Below the pieces are notes generated by a model. It was not told where the DNA came from. It ran no database searches and saw only the letters and a program-made list of their open reading frames with translations. The translations under genes were made by a program, and so were the position numbers. Below are positions 35,801-49,800 of a DNA stretch of 64,000 nucleotides, in pieces (the stretch's first letter is position 1; each line of letters starts with the position of its first letter). This DNA comes from Sinonovacula constricta (Eukaryota > Mollusca > Bivalvia > Cardiida > Solecurtidae), in assembly GCA_007844125.1 (NCBI GenBank), contig CM017573.1:372001-436000 (forward strand). Reading direction: 5' to 3'.

Positions 35801-38800
35801 TCACAATTTCTGATAATAATCAGCAGAGTCATGAAATATAATATCATCTAAATCTTCTATAAAAATATGAATTATAATATCCTCTAAATCTTCTATATAA
35901 ATAGGTCTGTCTGATACAAGATTTGTGAACTTTGACATACTAGGTGTTTTGTGTTTTCAAGCCAGTTTCTTTGTTGCATAACCTCTCTTTTGCTTTACAA
36001 ATTATTCCATTCTTAACTCTAGATGAAAAATTTGGTAGTTAGTTTTCATAAACAATTTTATAATGTTTTTAAAGGCATTCTTGTGTGCCCTTGAAGTTAT
36101 TAATTAATAAAAAAACAAGTTGGAGATTATTTTGTTGATGATAATATTAGTAAGAGTTTTGTTGTTTTCACTATCACCTCTTGGGTTTTACAAACAATTG
36201 TCATTAATACAGAAATATAACAGTTACATTGTTATCATGGTTACATCCATGCATCAGTACACATATTGTAGTTCTCTAGTTTGTTGTTTTTTTTTCATTA
36301 TTTTTGATTAAGTCCTTTATGCAAAAAAAATTAATAAGAAAAGAGTGATTTAATCAAAACTAACACAGCGATTAATTTTTACCTGAATACTGTTTTGACT
36401 AAGTACAGATTATATAAAAGTGTATACAGGTACTCTCAGTTGAATCAGAATGTAAATGTCAGTATGATGGTTGAATTTTAAAAGTAGGAGACACTTTCTA
36501 GATTTGGAGCTGTTAAGATGACAGATGTATCCTAATTACAGCTTAAACAAGTTAAAAGATAAATGTGACCATTCTATTACATGGTTTCACACTGTTCTGA
36601 GGCATGTGTTCAGCATTTACCTTTTCATAACATCACTACATAATTTCTAAAATTTTGTTGCTTTTGCTTACTGTTAAATTAGAAATGTATTTATTAGAAC
36701 GATATGACTGTTTTGCTAATTTTGCAAACGTGAAGTTATTATGAACTATTCCTTTGAAAAAACCTAATTTTATTAACTCAAAAACAAGTATCATATTATT
36801 TTTACAATAACAGTATCATGGTAATTTTATATTTTCTGCTTAAAAGTTTAATTTATCATAAATATTACAGTTTGTTTTAAAATCTTAACTATAATTGGTG
36901 ATATTTGGTGCATGTTGCTTTCATTTTGTAGCAGAATTGATAATAATACAATGCTTTGTCTTAAATACTTGAAGTAAACAACAAAGTACAGAATTGAATA
37001 TAAGCATTGTAAGTAATTAGTTTTTGTTTTTTTTTATTTAATATATAATAGTTTTTATCTTAAAAATTTAATTGATTTTGCAAATAATTGTTTATATCTT
37101 CATCACTTTGTTTTCTATATATGAACCTCTCACACACAAACTGTCTACTCTAGGCAAAATGTGACACCATTGACGCCTTAGAAAAATACAGGGGAAGATG
37201 TGAACCTTGCTTCCTGTTCTTTGCTGTAAGTATAAAATACAGAATGTTAAAAAATAATTCCATTGCAATTATTTTTTTAAATGTATCGCCCAAAACAATT
37301 GTGGTTATAAGAGCATTTTCCAGCTGTTGTTTTTGGATGAGTACTTCCAGAGAAATGTCCCTGTAGAACCACTGGTGCATTGAGGGTCAGCTTGAAGACC
37401 ATCTCTCATAAAAGATTTTTGTACAGTTGAGACTTGAGTCCAGATATTTATAGGCTACCTTTATAAAATAAAAAAACTTGGTATAAAGAAAACTTAAGAA
37501 TTAACTATAGAATATAAATTGACACAGAGTTAGACAGTATAATAACAATTATACGCACCTATCATTTAGTTGTACAGATGATATATGTGCATAAATTATA
37601 ATAAGACCTATTATGGAGCAAACAACAAAACAGCAGGGGCAAAAGCGTTGGTGACCATGGCACAAAACTACTTTCCATCCTTACAATTGCAACAATTTTC
37701 TACGTTTAATATACAAATTACAAATGTTTTCATAATTATGCAGGGCAGATCATTGGTTGCCATGGTCAGGTGAATCTACATTGCAACTACATTTTTATGT
37801 TCTATACAAATTATCAATGTTCACCATGCAGGGCAGATCATTGGTTGCCATGGTCAGGTGAATCTACATTGCAACTACATTTTTATGTTCTATACAAATT
37901 ATCAATGTTTACCATACAGGGCAGATCATTGGTTGCCATGGTCAGGTGAATCTACATTGCAACTACATTTTTATGTTCTATACAAATTATCAATGTTCAC
38001 CATGCAGGGCGGTTCTTTGGTTGCCGTGGTGAGAGGTGCCAATGCTCCTCTGATCCTCCGTACCATTACAGAACAGCTGGCCCAGGAACACAAGGTCTTG
38101 GATGGAAATGCTGAGCGAAAAGAGGTGAGCATGTTTCGTTAAGATTGTAGCATAATCTTTGAATTGCTAAGCATAATTTAATCAAGGTTAGGCAACTGGT
38201 GTTGATCTAGAACAACTTGACTGAAACAGTTTTTTGCTCTTCTATTCTATAATAAAATCCATGGAAAAGCCATATTTTACAATTTGATAAAAATGAATAT
38301 TTACAAAAACATTATTTTTACCAGAGGTGACCTGAGGCAGTAGTTTATCAGCTTTAAGTGACCACTGTCCCCAGATAACTGAAATAATTGTTGGTTAGAT
38401 GCTATACTAAACAAAAAAGCTGGTTTGTGGACTTTATTTTAATATATTGATTATTTATTAATATTGTGTTTCAGATCAAAGATCCTATGTTGGCGAAGTT
38501 TGATAAACAGAAGGAAGAAGAAGCTGAGCAAGAAGAGGAGGAAGAAGGTATGCTCTTCTTTACTAATTTTTTTCTCTTTCTCTCCATGGTCTTTTCATGT
38601 CCTGATCTATCTTTTAAGTTAATGGGTACCAAACCATACAGTCTAATTATACCTAGGTTAGACCAGAATTCATTTCAAAACAATAAAACACATTTTTAGA
38701 TTTAATCATGGTTTAATAATAGGTTAACCTTTAAACAAGTGACAATTTTTCTGTCTCATTAATAACTTTAAATTATGTAAATTCCAACTGACATTTTTTT

Positions 38801-41800
38801 GTCTCATTGATAACTTTAAATTATGTTAATTCCAACTGTCTATTATTCTGTCTCATTGATAAGTTCACATTTTAATGCTTACATTATGTCATATATGACA
38901 ACATTATCACTTTTTAAACAAATAAAATATCAAATAACTTTAAAAAGTAAATAAAAACTACCTGTTAATTTTGACAAAATAAAAACAAAATTAAAAATGA
39001 GACTTTAGGGTCATACTTATAGCATACTTGTGCTGTGTTGAATATTAAACATTTTTTCTGTTTTAGTCTTACATTTCAAAGTTACTTGTATGATTTGGTA
39101 CCAAACTCTTTTTTTAAATTGCACATGCTCTACATATGCACAATTCCCATAAAAAAGTTCATCTTTAATCTTTGGTGATAGTTAACTATTTTTTCTAGAT
39201 GTGGCATTCTGTTGAAGGTGATTGGTAGACTTGGGTTATACACCATTTCCACCTTATACATCAGTGAAATCTGTCAAAGCACCCAAAAAACTCTTGCTTT
39301 CATATATGTCTTTACTTTATTCTGGATAATATACTGACAAATAAACATAAAGCAACTTACATGTACATATAGATCCATTATGCCCCTTTTCACATTTATG
39401 AATGGGGTATTCGTGGGTGAGCAGTTTCATTCCCCAACTTTTACCTTCTCAGCACCCTACAATGGGGTTTTGAGTCCTGGCTGAGGCAAGAAGCTTCATG
39501 TGGGGATGTCTTCTAGCTGACCTGTGGTGCACCATCTAGCTGACCTGTGGTGCACCATCTAGCTGACCTGTGGTGCACCATCTAGCTGACCTGTGGTGCA
39601 CCATCTAGTAGACCTGTGGTGCACTATCTAGCTGACCTGTGGTGCACTATCTAGCAGACCTGTGGTGCACCATCTAGCAGACCTATGGTGCACCATCTGG
39701 CTGACCTGTGGTGCACCATCTAGCTGACCTGTGGTGCACTATCTAGCTGTCCTATGGTGCACCAACTAGCTGACCTGTGGTGCACCATCTAGCTGACCTG
39801 TGGTGCACTATCTAGCTGACTTTCAAAGCACCATTGGTTCTGTCTGGGATCTTCCACATAATAAAATGGACATTTTCCAATATAACCATACTTGTGTCAT
39901 TGCAATTTAACAAAATAAAATAAAATGTAAAAAAAAGAATGTTAATTTGCAGTCAGCTATCAACCTATGTGTAGTCTAAGCAACCATAACATTGGCAGCT
40001 AGAAAAACTTCACATAAAAATGTACTTCAAATATTAATTAATCCAAAGAAAGCAAGTCATTATTTTTTGTTGTTACTTGTTCTATTTCCTACCACCACAT
40101 TTCTCTAAATCTATCTATATCTCTTCTTATGCACTATACTTTTGTAATTATGTTGATTATATGTATGCAAACTAAAACTGGCAATCAATGCCCATAGTTT
40201 TACACTACCATTCCCCTACAATAATACTGAACTCATAAAGGTAAAGGTGATACAAAGAAGCTCGAGCCTGCAAGTGCTTCAGTGTCAGCCCCAGGCCAAT
40301 CTCCGCCATCATCAGGAAGTGAGTCAGAATCTGTTGTGTTGCTGACATATGGGGATCGGCTTCGTTTTTATGTGTTATTGTATTTTTTTATATCAACAGG
40401 GGCGTGATGTTTCTGTAAATTGTAAGGTCAATTCATTTTGTTTATACTCTCCAAGGGTTAATAACATGTATCTTTAATTGTCCTCTGGTCGTTATACTCA
40501 GTGTCTGACACTGTATTGATACTTCACACAAGCATCTGTATTATGAATAGAATCAGTGAGGGACGCCAATGGCAAGGCAGTAAATGAGTGGCTCACTTGT
40601 AACTTCATAGTCCCTCACCATGTGGTTTCAAATCCCAATTGAGGGTAAAAAGTTTCATGTGGCAAGGTCTTCAAGCCATGGGTGTTGCCCAGACAAATGT
40701 CTGGAAGGCTTTCTCTACCAATGATTAGCTTCATTTTGCCATTTATGACCATAAATGTGTCAGTGTAATATAAAAATATAACACTCAAACAAGCATATTT
40801 AAATAAATAAATAAAAATGTCTATATTGATTACTGAATCTATGAAAAAATATATATAAATTTACATAAAATCACACCCTTGTAAAATGTACTACTGACAT
40901 GAAAGTGATTGGTTGGCTTGGTGCCATGGTAACCAATGTTTGTTTAAAGGTGGTATTCTGTCCATTATTGACTTGTTTACTGTAACATTTATAGAAGTTA
41001 ACTTAATATGCATCTTTTGCAAACCATCTAAGATCATACATTTACACCTTCTCTATCACAAATCATGTTTATTCAAATTTAAGAAGAGGCAAAAAACTGC
41101 TTCAGGTGAAACATTTTCCAACTGATTTAATGTGCATTGATGGTCAGACTCTAATAAGTTTTGGTCTACACTCACCAGTAGTGGCTGTACGTCTCCATAT
41201 TTATCCCCCATATGTCTGATGACTTTCATTTTAAAATGAAAATGTAGAACACTAATGCAGTGAAGTGTTGAAAATGCTATTTGAGCATCATGTTTTTTTT
41301 ATCTTTTTTAAAAGACAGGATTAATGCAGTTGTGCTTTTTCTATTTGATGGCAATTTTAAACCCTATTCTTGTTCAATTTTGACTGACAAGTAAGAATTG
41401 ACACAGTTGTGTGTTCTTTTCTATTGGTCATAGATTTTTAATCCTTTGTTTGTTACAATACATACAAAAAACAGTTTATGGATTTATGCTTTAATTCTGT
41501 TTAATCCCAATTTGGAACCATATTTTTTAATTTCAACAAATAATAATTATTTAGTTATGTGTTTATTGTTTTTACTTGCGGGGAGACCAATTGGTAATCC
41601 CATTTTTTAATAAAAACAAATTTTGACATTTGACATCAGATGTTTATATTTGACTTTCTCTCTCTTGATGTCATGAAAAATGTTGGTCATTTAAACTCCA
41701 AGACAGATCAATGACAGGATATCACCTTTACGTCATAGGAGTGATCAATATAGTGTTATATATTACATATGTTCTCTTCCAGACGTGTTGACATATTCCT

Positions 41801-44800
41801 TGTATTGTTGGTTTATTTTGTGAACTTTTAACATTTACAGTTGTTGTTTGCTTTGATAGTTTAACCTTGTGTTGAAGACTTACATTTATTGCAAACATAA
41901 TTGATTTAACCAATCAATTTAAAAAAAAAATGGGATTAATAGAAGATTTGAACAGTATGTTATGTATAGTATAGTTTTTTATAAACATAAATCATTATTC
42001 ATTAAAAAATGTAGAAGTAGAATAAAGTTTTTCTGCTTCACGTGTAAATCTTAGTGTCACATATTTTGGAAACACATTTTGTTATTAGAACAGAAGATTT
42101 TTTTCACTATGACCTATGGGTATTAAACTAATGTGTTTTGATTTTGTAAATACTGTTTCCGTCATTAGTTTAGAATTGGTCTGGTTGTTATTATCTCATG
42201 GCCTATTTTGGATTTTACAGTACAGTCTACATTTGTTTTCTCTTAATTGCCGACTGCTTATCTTTTTTCTAATTGTATCTTATTTCAAATAAATCTATCA
42301 GTTGGTCTCTAGTGACACTATTTCTTGATAAATATCTAGTTTTAATCGTGCAAAAAAGAAGCTTAAGTATCAATGAGTGAATGCCTTTCCTACACTACAT
42401 AGGAGAAATAAACCTCCCAATAAATTGTGATAACTTTTTGTACATTGGCTACAACTGTTCCTCACTTAACACAGTGTTTGCAACCACTTAAGTATTAAAT
42501 AGTGCTCTTTATAAAATAGGACTAATTGATAAATATAGGACCAGGTATAACAGATTTCTTTGTGTCATTTTAAATAATTATGGGTTTATCTTGTAGTTTG
42601 AGAATAAACATTGTATTGAAATAAAAATGTACTAAAGTTTAGAAGAATACAAAAAACCAACATGACCCAGTTATGGCAAAAATTAGAATTGTACACAATC
42701 AGTTCCTTTTACAGATCATTTCAAATTTTGTCTATTTTTAAATCTTGAAATCTCATACAACCCCATAGGTGTTTGAGATAATTAATGCTGACTGTAGTAT
42801 AATTATTGTATTGTACACATCTAATGCCTTGATGTTGTTGCGTTCTATCACAAAATAAAGTGACATAATCAAAGTCATAAATTTTAATCCAAAATTTGTT
42901 ATGATTTTATTTCATTAGGTTTATTATAATATAGTGCACATATAATATATAATATTCTGTTTAAACTTAAAAACTTTTGCTGAAAATATTTAAAAACAAA
43001 TTAGTCTGCAGTGGTTATGCAGTTAAATTATTGCACATTTAGCTATTATAGTTAATTTTAATCCCTAAATCACTTAATTGTAGTTTATTTTGCAAGATAT
43101 TTTATGCTTATTTCACTTATATTAATGCAAATACTTGAAGTTAAAGCTTTTTCTGCTTTTAACTGACTAAAACATGATTTTTGTATAACACATTTTTTTA
43201 CCTTATCTCTTTTTACCCACTTTAAATGACTATTTCGTCTTCCCATACTCCTTTATTATTAAGGTCTCAGTTTTATAGATGTGTATTTTTTTCAATTACA
43301 GCATACCATCGTGGGTGAAAGCGTTTCATCTCTGCATGCTTTTTGATTATCTTTTTTTACACGCTCTTGTTGTGCAATCGAAACATATACTTAATCTTAT
43401 AAGCTTGTATGATTTTTTTTGGTTTGTATATATTAACAATGCCTTTATTTACACCCTATCTGTCAGAGCACCAGATAGGGGAGGTTTCCTCTGCATAATA
43501 TATACTATCTTCCTTTCATTTTAAAGGTACTGAGATTGTAGAGTTTAAAGATGTGACATTAAGATGAATAAACAAATCTTGCCTGCAAATGGCAACAGAC
43601 ACATAAGCACATGTGACAGCTGTCCACATAATCAGAGCAACAATCAGAGCAACAAGTACTGTCCCCCATGTTCCAATGTACCTTCTGTGTACCCCCATTG
43701 TTACAAACTGACTGCAAAGGGCAGTTTCGCATGCCTGTTGTGATGTTGTTACATTTTTTCTGGCAGAGCTGTTGTCTGCCACGTGATTTTTCAATCTTTG
43801 TGTGTATAGGTCATTGCTACCCCATTCTCCATATATAACAAATTCACACAGACCAACAAACTCCATGAATTGATAAATTTAATGAAATGCAACAACTAAC
43901 TATAAATATACCTTTACTAATCTGTTCAGAGCCTTATGAGTTGATATAGATTTATTTACAAATCCTTAACTGTATTTATTAATGACTAATCATAGGATTT
44001 GTGGTCTGTATGAAATATGAAATATCTGGTCCTCTGTCATGCTACAGCTTCAACCCATCTGCCCATGCTAACTGTAACTCTCCCTCATCTTTGCAGCTCA
44101 TAGAATGAAATTTCAGGGAGAAATCATTGATTATGGAGAAAATCAGGAGCTCCATGCAGGTTATATTATCCTAGTGTTGTAAAATAAAACATGCTCCCTT
44201 GTACAGTTGTAGAAGTTGTAACGTCACAAGAGACATTATTGACTAACTCACAAACAGAATTTTGCAAGTAAAAGAAAGGACACAACTTTTTTTTTAATTT
44301 TAACTTTCTTGTAATATTAAAGTATTTGACAAAAGTTAACAATTGTCGCCAAGTAGTGTTTCGTTAATCAGGCATTCATCTTGGACCTTTATCATTTAAG
44401 TTAAATTTGAAGCCATCATTATGACCCGAATGCTTTATGTATAAATACAACAAAATAATTGAAGAGCTTTAAATAAAAAATAATTTGTGAGCAAAAGGAA
44501 AAGTGTCTTGGGCCAGCTGCTGAGAAATGTTAGTTAGAAGACCTCTGTAAGAACACTTTATTGATTTGATTGTAGGAAAAGCATAAAACTAACCAATCAG
44601 ATTCTTGCAAACAACTACTTGCAAAGTTCTTCATCATGGTAAAACTATTTCTCATCAGGCCTCCTCAACATATCATATATAAATTGCATAGTCAGTATAC
44701 ACATGTATACCCACCCTTTTGTCATATTTAATATTTTACACAATGCTAATTAATGTCTTTGATTTGGTAAATTCAATTAAAATAAATTTCATACTTTCAT

Positions 44801-46754
44801 TTTTACTTTTTTGTTTTAATCATTTAGAAAAGTTAAGTATGCACTTTGCAGACATTTTAACTTTATATATTTTGGGGGTAGATATTTGATTATCTTTCTT
44901 TATTTGCCTGCAAAATCTTTCCACCTGTTTTCCAAATATATATATGCTTGCAGTGAAAAGAGCTTAAACCCTGGACTTTTTATATGCTTTTTCCAAACAA
45001 GAATTTTTTAGAAATAGTTTAGTAAACAACAATTTAAGGCCTGTTGGAATCTCTTACAATTCTGAGTATTTTTGTCAAGGTATGCTTTGTTATGCATGTC
45101 AGTCATAAGACCACAAACTGTTTTCACACGAACACTTAGTTTTCAAAAGACCATCCTTACCTAGCATTCATTTTATAACCATAAGTTAAATGTTTTAACA
45201 ATATCATGGTTCACAACATTTATGTGGATAGGTCTTCCAGCTTAACATTGGTGGCTTTCAAACAAAATATTTTGTCCTGGATCTTCCTTCACAAATACAT
45301 AAAACAGCTGATTTTTGCTGACACTCTGTTACCAGAATTATGACAATGAGTGTATTCCTGTAAACCAACCCAACCATCAGTTAAGACTTACAGATTTTGT
45401 AGATTTGAAAATAATATACCTGAGGTCATAGATTTGTCTTGTAAAGAGATAAATTTTGTATCTTCCTTTGCATCTTTCCTTCATGCAGAGATGTTAATTT
45501 CTGAAAGGCCAAAGATTATAAACGAGGATTGATACTTGCTTCAAGTTGACTGTTCGCTGTTCATATAAGCTTACAAAAGTCATATTTATGGCATTCAGTT
45601 TGACTTTAGTTATGAAGAAAATAACTTGATTTTCAATTAAATATAAATAAAATATATATTTAAATATAAGCAAATTTGTGAAAAATGCATGCCTCATTTA
45701 ATAACTTCATATTGATGACTCCTGTGGTCTGCATGCTACATATTAACAATATGTACACATTCTTTACTCTCATAGTAAGTGTATCTACATGCATATTGTA
45801 ATGTCATTTCTATATAAGCACACACAATGAACAGTCATTTGTGCATATTGTAAGATCATATTAAATATAATATTAAATTAATAATATCAAATATATATGC
45901 ACACATATTGTAAGGTCATATGAAACATACATGAACACATATTGTAAAGTCATATTAAAATATGTTTGTGCAAATTGTAAAATTCTATTCAATATATTTG
46001 CATATAGTGTAAGGTCAGAAAATTTATGTTAAAATTCTACAAACATATTACTGTAACTATCATACAGTATCAGTTATATTGCTTGGTCTGCAGCGTTATC
46101 TTATTTATTTGCCTTTTCCAACTTATTTCCAAATTCTTCAATTAAAGATAATAATTACAATATGTGAAGCATATGCTCTGTTTATATTTTGTTAATATGT
46201 ATTTTGGAAAACATACTTTTTGAATTTTTGTCTAATTTTTCCTACTGCTTAATACATTTACTTCTTGCAATCATGTTTCACTTTTGCATCATTTTTATTT
46301 GATACATGCATTTATTTGTATCAGTTTCTCATAATTAAATGTATTTGGTATGATTCCATTTTTCAATTGATCCTTTTCATTATTATGGTAGAGAAGAAAC
46401 ACTAATATTTTACCTATTTTTATTTCATTCTTTATTATTGTAGTTATGGGTTGTTTTTATATATATTTTGCATGATGTTTTATATTTGACAGAAGAATGA
46501 AATAATTCTTAAATAAAAATAAAAAAGAACAACATTTTTTTTAAAAAACATATGCTTAAATCTATTTTAATTAAAGTATTAACCTTTGTTGTGTTTCAGA
46601 AATAGTAAGACAGAACAATAAAGGTCATTGGTCTTTATTATTTTGGTTCATATCTTATCTATATGCAAATACAGGGAATTTATTTTAATAAATCTTCAAA
46701 TATGATCTGATCACGTGATACTAAATATAGCATTTCTAAAAATAGAATGTTACT

Positions 46755-46837
<83 letters not shown>

Positions 46838-49800
46838 GTAATATTAACAGCTCATATTTTCACCTTTCAGAGCCAGTCAAGGAGGTGTCTGTAGTCATCA
46901 TCAAACCAGATGCTGTCCAATCAGGAAAGGCTGATGAAATCTTAGAAGAGGTATGCAAATAATTTTAATAAAATGCTTCTCTTTAAAGGTGGTATATGAC
47001 AGTTTTTCTGTATCAAAAAACATGTAACAATTTCTATTACCATTGTTTGGGGTAACAGGAGCATTATTTCTGCAAAATCTCCAACTTTAGTCTAAGAAAC
47101 AATTTTAAAAATTACCTTAATTGAAAGACAATACAAATCATTAAATAAATCGCACTTAGTGTCCATTTTTTCCAAATCTATAAATAAGCATATTGGGGAT
47201 TTTTGCTAAAAATAGACATCACCACCAGATGATGATATAACATGATCTCAAAAGTAAATGGTCACATGGTTTCCTAGTTTAAAATGGTGCAGCACAGCTC
47301 AGATAGAAAAGACATGTTTGTAATGACAAGTGGAGTGTTATAGCTCACTTTTCCTTTAGATGTAGAACATCAAGAGCATTTTGTGGCATTTTGCAGCATC
47401 TTTTCAGACAGCAATATTTTTTTATTGTTTAATGCCTCAAACTGCCGAATACCATCATTAAGGTTCACTTATCCCATGATTATAAAGTAACTTTTACATG
47501 TATTTACAGAAAGATATTATAGTAACGCAAACACTCAGTATGCTCCTATGTCTATACATTTTGAAACCTTGAGATTGACTTAAGGTCAAAAACTCCAAAA
47601 ACAAAGCTCACTGTACTTGTTTATATGTACATGATTAATATGAAAATTGACTTGTCCATGATGTCATTATATTATTGCTTTTAACCAAAAGGCATGACAT
47701 TTTATGTAGACATTTAGATTAATATTCTTGCAAAATAATTGACATTTATTTGTTCTATGCGAATCAATTTTTTATTATAAACTTAAGATGAAAGAGATTT
47801 TTAAAACAAAAACAAAATTAACTTTAAATTTCTGTGCATTTCTTTAGAAAACAGAAAAAAATCACCAGAACCACAATGCTTTTAGCACAAAAATGTTTAG
47901 GTTAATGCTCTAAATAACTCTTCCTTACCATAATCAACACTATCACATGTGCTTTTGAACTAAAACAGCAATGAAAAAAGTGATTTTTTTTTTGTTTAAT
48001 TCATTGACTATATCTATATTCATAGATGAGGAAGCGCAACATTGAGATTCTGAGGCAAGAAGAGAGACAGTTGACAGAGGAGGAGGTGAAGAATGTCTAC
48101 ATCCATCTTCAGGATGAGGTAATAACTTTATTGATGCTTTGGAAATCAATATATGAGGCATGTGACATCTTTGGGATGAGATAATAACTTTATTGATGCT
48201 TTGGAAATCAGTATATGAGGCATGTGACATCTTTGTAATGAGATAATAACTTTATTGATGCTTTGGAAATCAATATATGAGGCATGTGACATCTTTGTAA
48301 TGAGATAATAACTTTATTGATGCTTTGGAAATCAATATATGAGGCATGTGACATCTTTGTAATGAGATAATAACTTTATTGATGCTTTGGAAATCAGTAT
48401 ATGAGGCATGTGACATCTTTGGGATGAGATAATAACTTTATTGATGCTTTGGAAATCAGTATATGAGGCATGTGACATCTTTGGGATGAGATAATAACTT
48501 TATTGACACTTTGCAAGTCAACATGTGAAGCATGTGACATCTTTGGGATGAGATAATAACTTTATTGACGCTTTGGAAATCAATATATGAGGCATGTAAC
48601 ATCTTTGTATAAGATAATAACTTTATTGACACTTTGCAAGTCAATGTATGAGGCATGTGACATCTTTGGGATGAGATAATAACTTTATTGATGCTTTGGA
48701 AATCAGTATATGAGGCATAAGACATCTTTGGGATGAGATAATAACTTTATTGACGCTTTGGAAATCAATATATGAGGCATGTAACATCTTTGTAATGAGA
48801 TAATAACTTTATTGACACTTTGCAAGTCAATGTATGAGGCATGTGACATCTTTGGGATGAGATAATAACTTTATTGATGCTTTGGAAATCAGTATATGAG
48901 GCATAAGACATCTTTGGGATGAGATAATAACTTTATTGACACTTTGCAAGTCAATATGTGAGGCATGTGACATCTTTGGGATGAGATAATAACTTTATTG
49001 ATGCTTTGGAAATCAGTATATGAGGCATAAGACATCTTTGGGATGAGATAATAACTTTATTGACACTTTGCAAGTCAATGTATGAGGCATGTGACATCTT
49101 TGGGATGAGATAATAACTTTATTGATGCTTTGGAAATCAGTATATGAGGCATAAGACATCTTTGGGATGAGATAATAACTTTATTGACACTTTGCAAGTC
49201 AATATGTGAGGCATGTGACATCTTTGGGATGAGATAATAACTTTATTGATGCTTTGGAAATCAGTATATGGAGCATGTGACATCTTCAGGATGATGTATC
49301 TATGTGGATAGATGTCATTGAGATGAAGTGCATTGCACATGATTCATCACCCTGCATTTGATGATTTTGGAGTTATTTCCCTACGTTTAATTTACTCGTC
49401 CGGTGCATTACTCCAGCACTATCAAAGCTATTGACTTGAAACTTCCTAGGTGGATAGATCTCATTGAGTTGGAGTGCAGTACTTCATGATTTTGGAGTTA
49501 TTTCCCTATGTTTAAAATTCTTTTCCGGAGCATTACTCCTTCATTATCAAAACTTGAACTGACTTTAAACTTGATACATAGATAGGTCTTACTGAGATAA
49601 TGTGCATTGCACAGGAACTATCACCCTGCATTTCATGATTTTGGAGTTATTCCACTTTTTTTAATTTTCTTGTTCGGAGCATAACTCCAACACTATCAAA
49701 GCTATTGACTTGAAACTTCCTAGGTGGATAGATCTCATTGAGATGGTGTGCAGTGCACAAGAACTGTCACTGTACACTTCATGATTTTGGAGTTATTCCC

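Noticed and set aside
33938..37153. A fifth copy of the 104-nt thioredoxin exon
   Set aside because: Looked for the YQEW-type coding and GTAAGT pattern; none seen.
43516..43545. Extra plus-strand NME8 exon after TTTTAAAG
   Set aside because: A stop follows soon in the required phase.
46600..46640. Extra NME8 exon after GTGTTTCAG
   Set aside because: In the required phase the second codon is TAG.
46747..46962. ORF starting with an Ile-Tyr run
   Set aside because: A (TA)n microsatellite fused by chance to NME8 exon 7; the real exon starts after the CAG at 46870.
47943..49340. Minus-strand ORFs with [14 protein letters not shown] repeats
   Set aside because: Translations of the 62-bp minisatellite; no homology.
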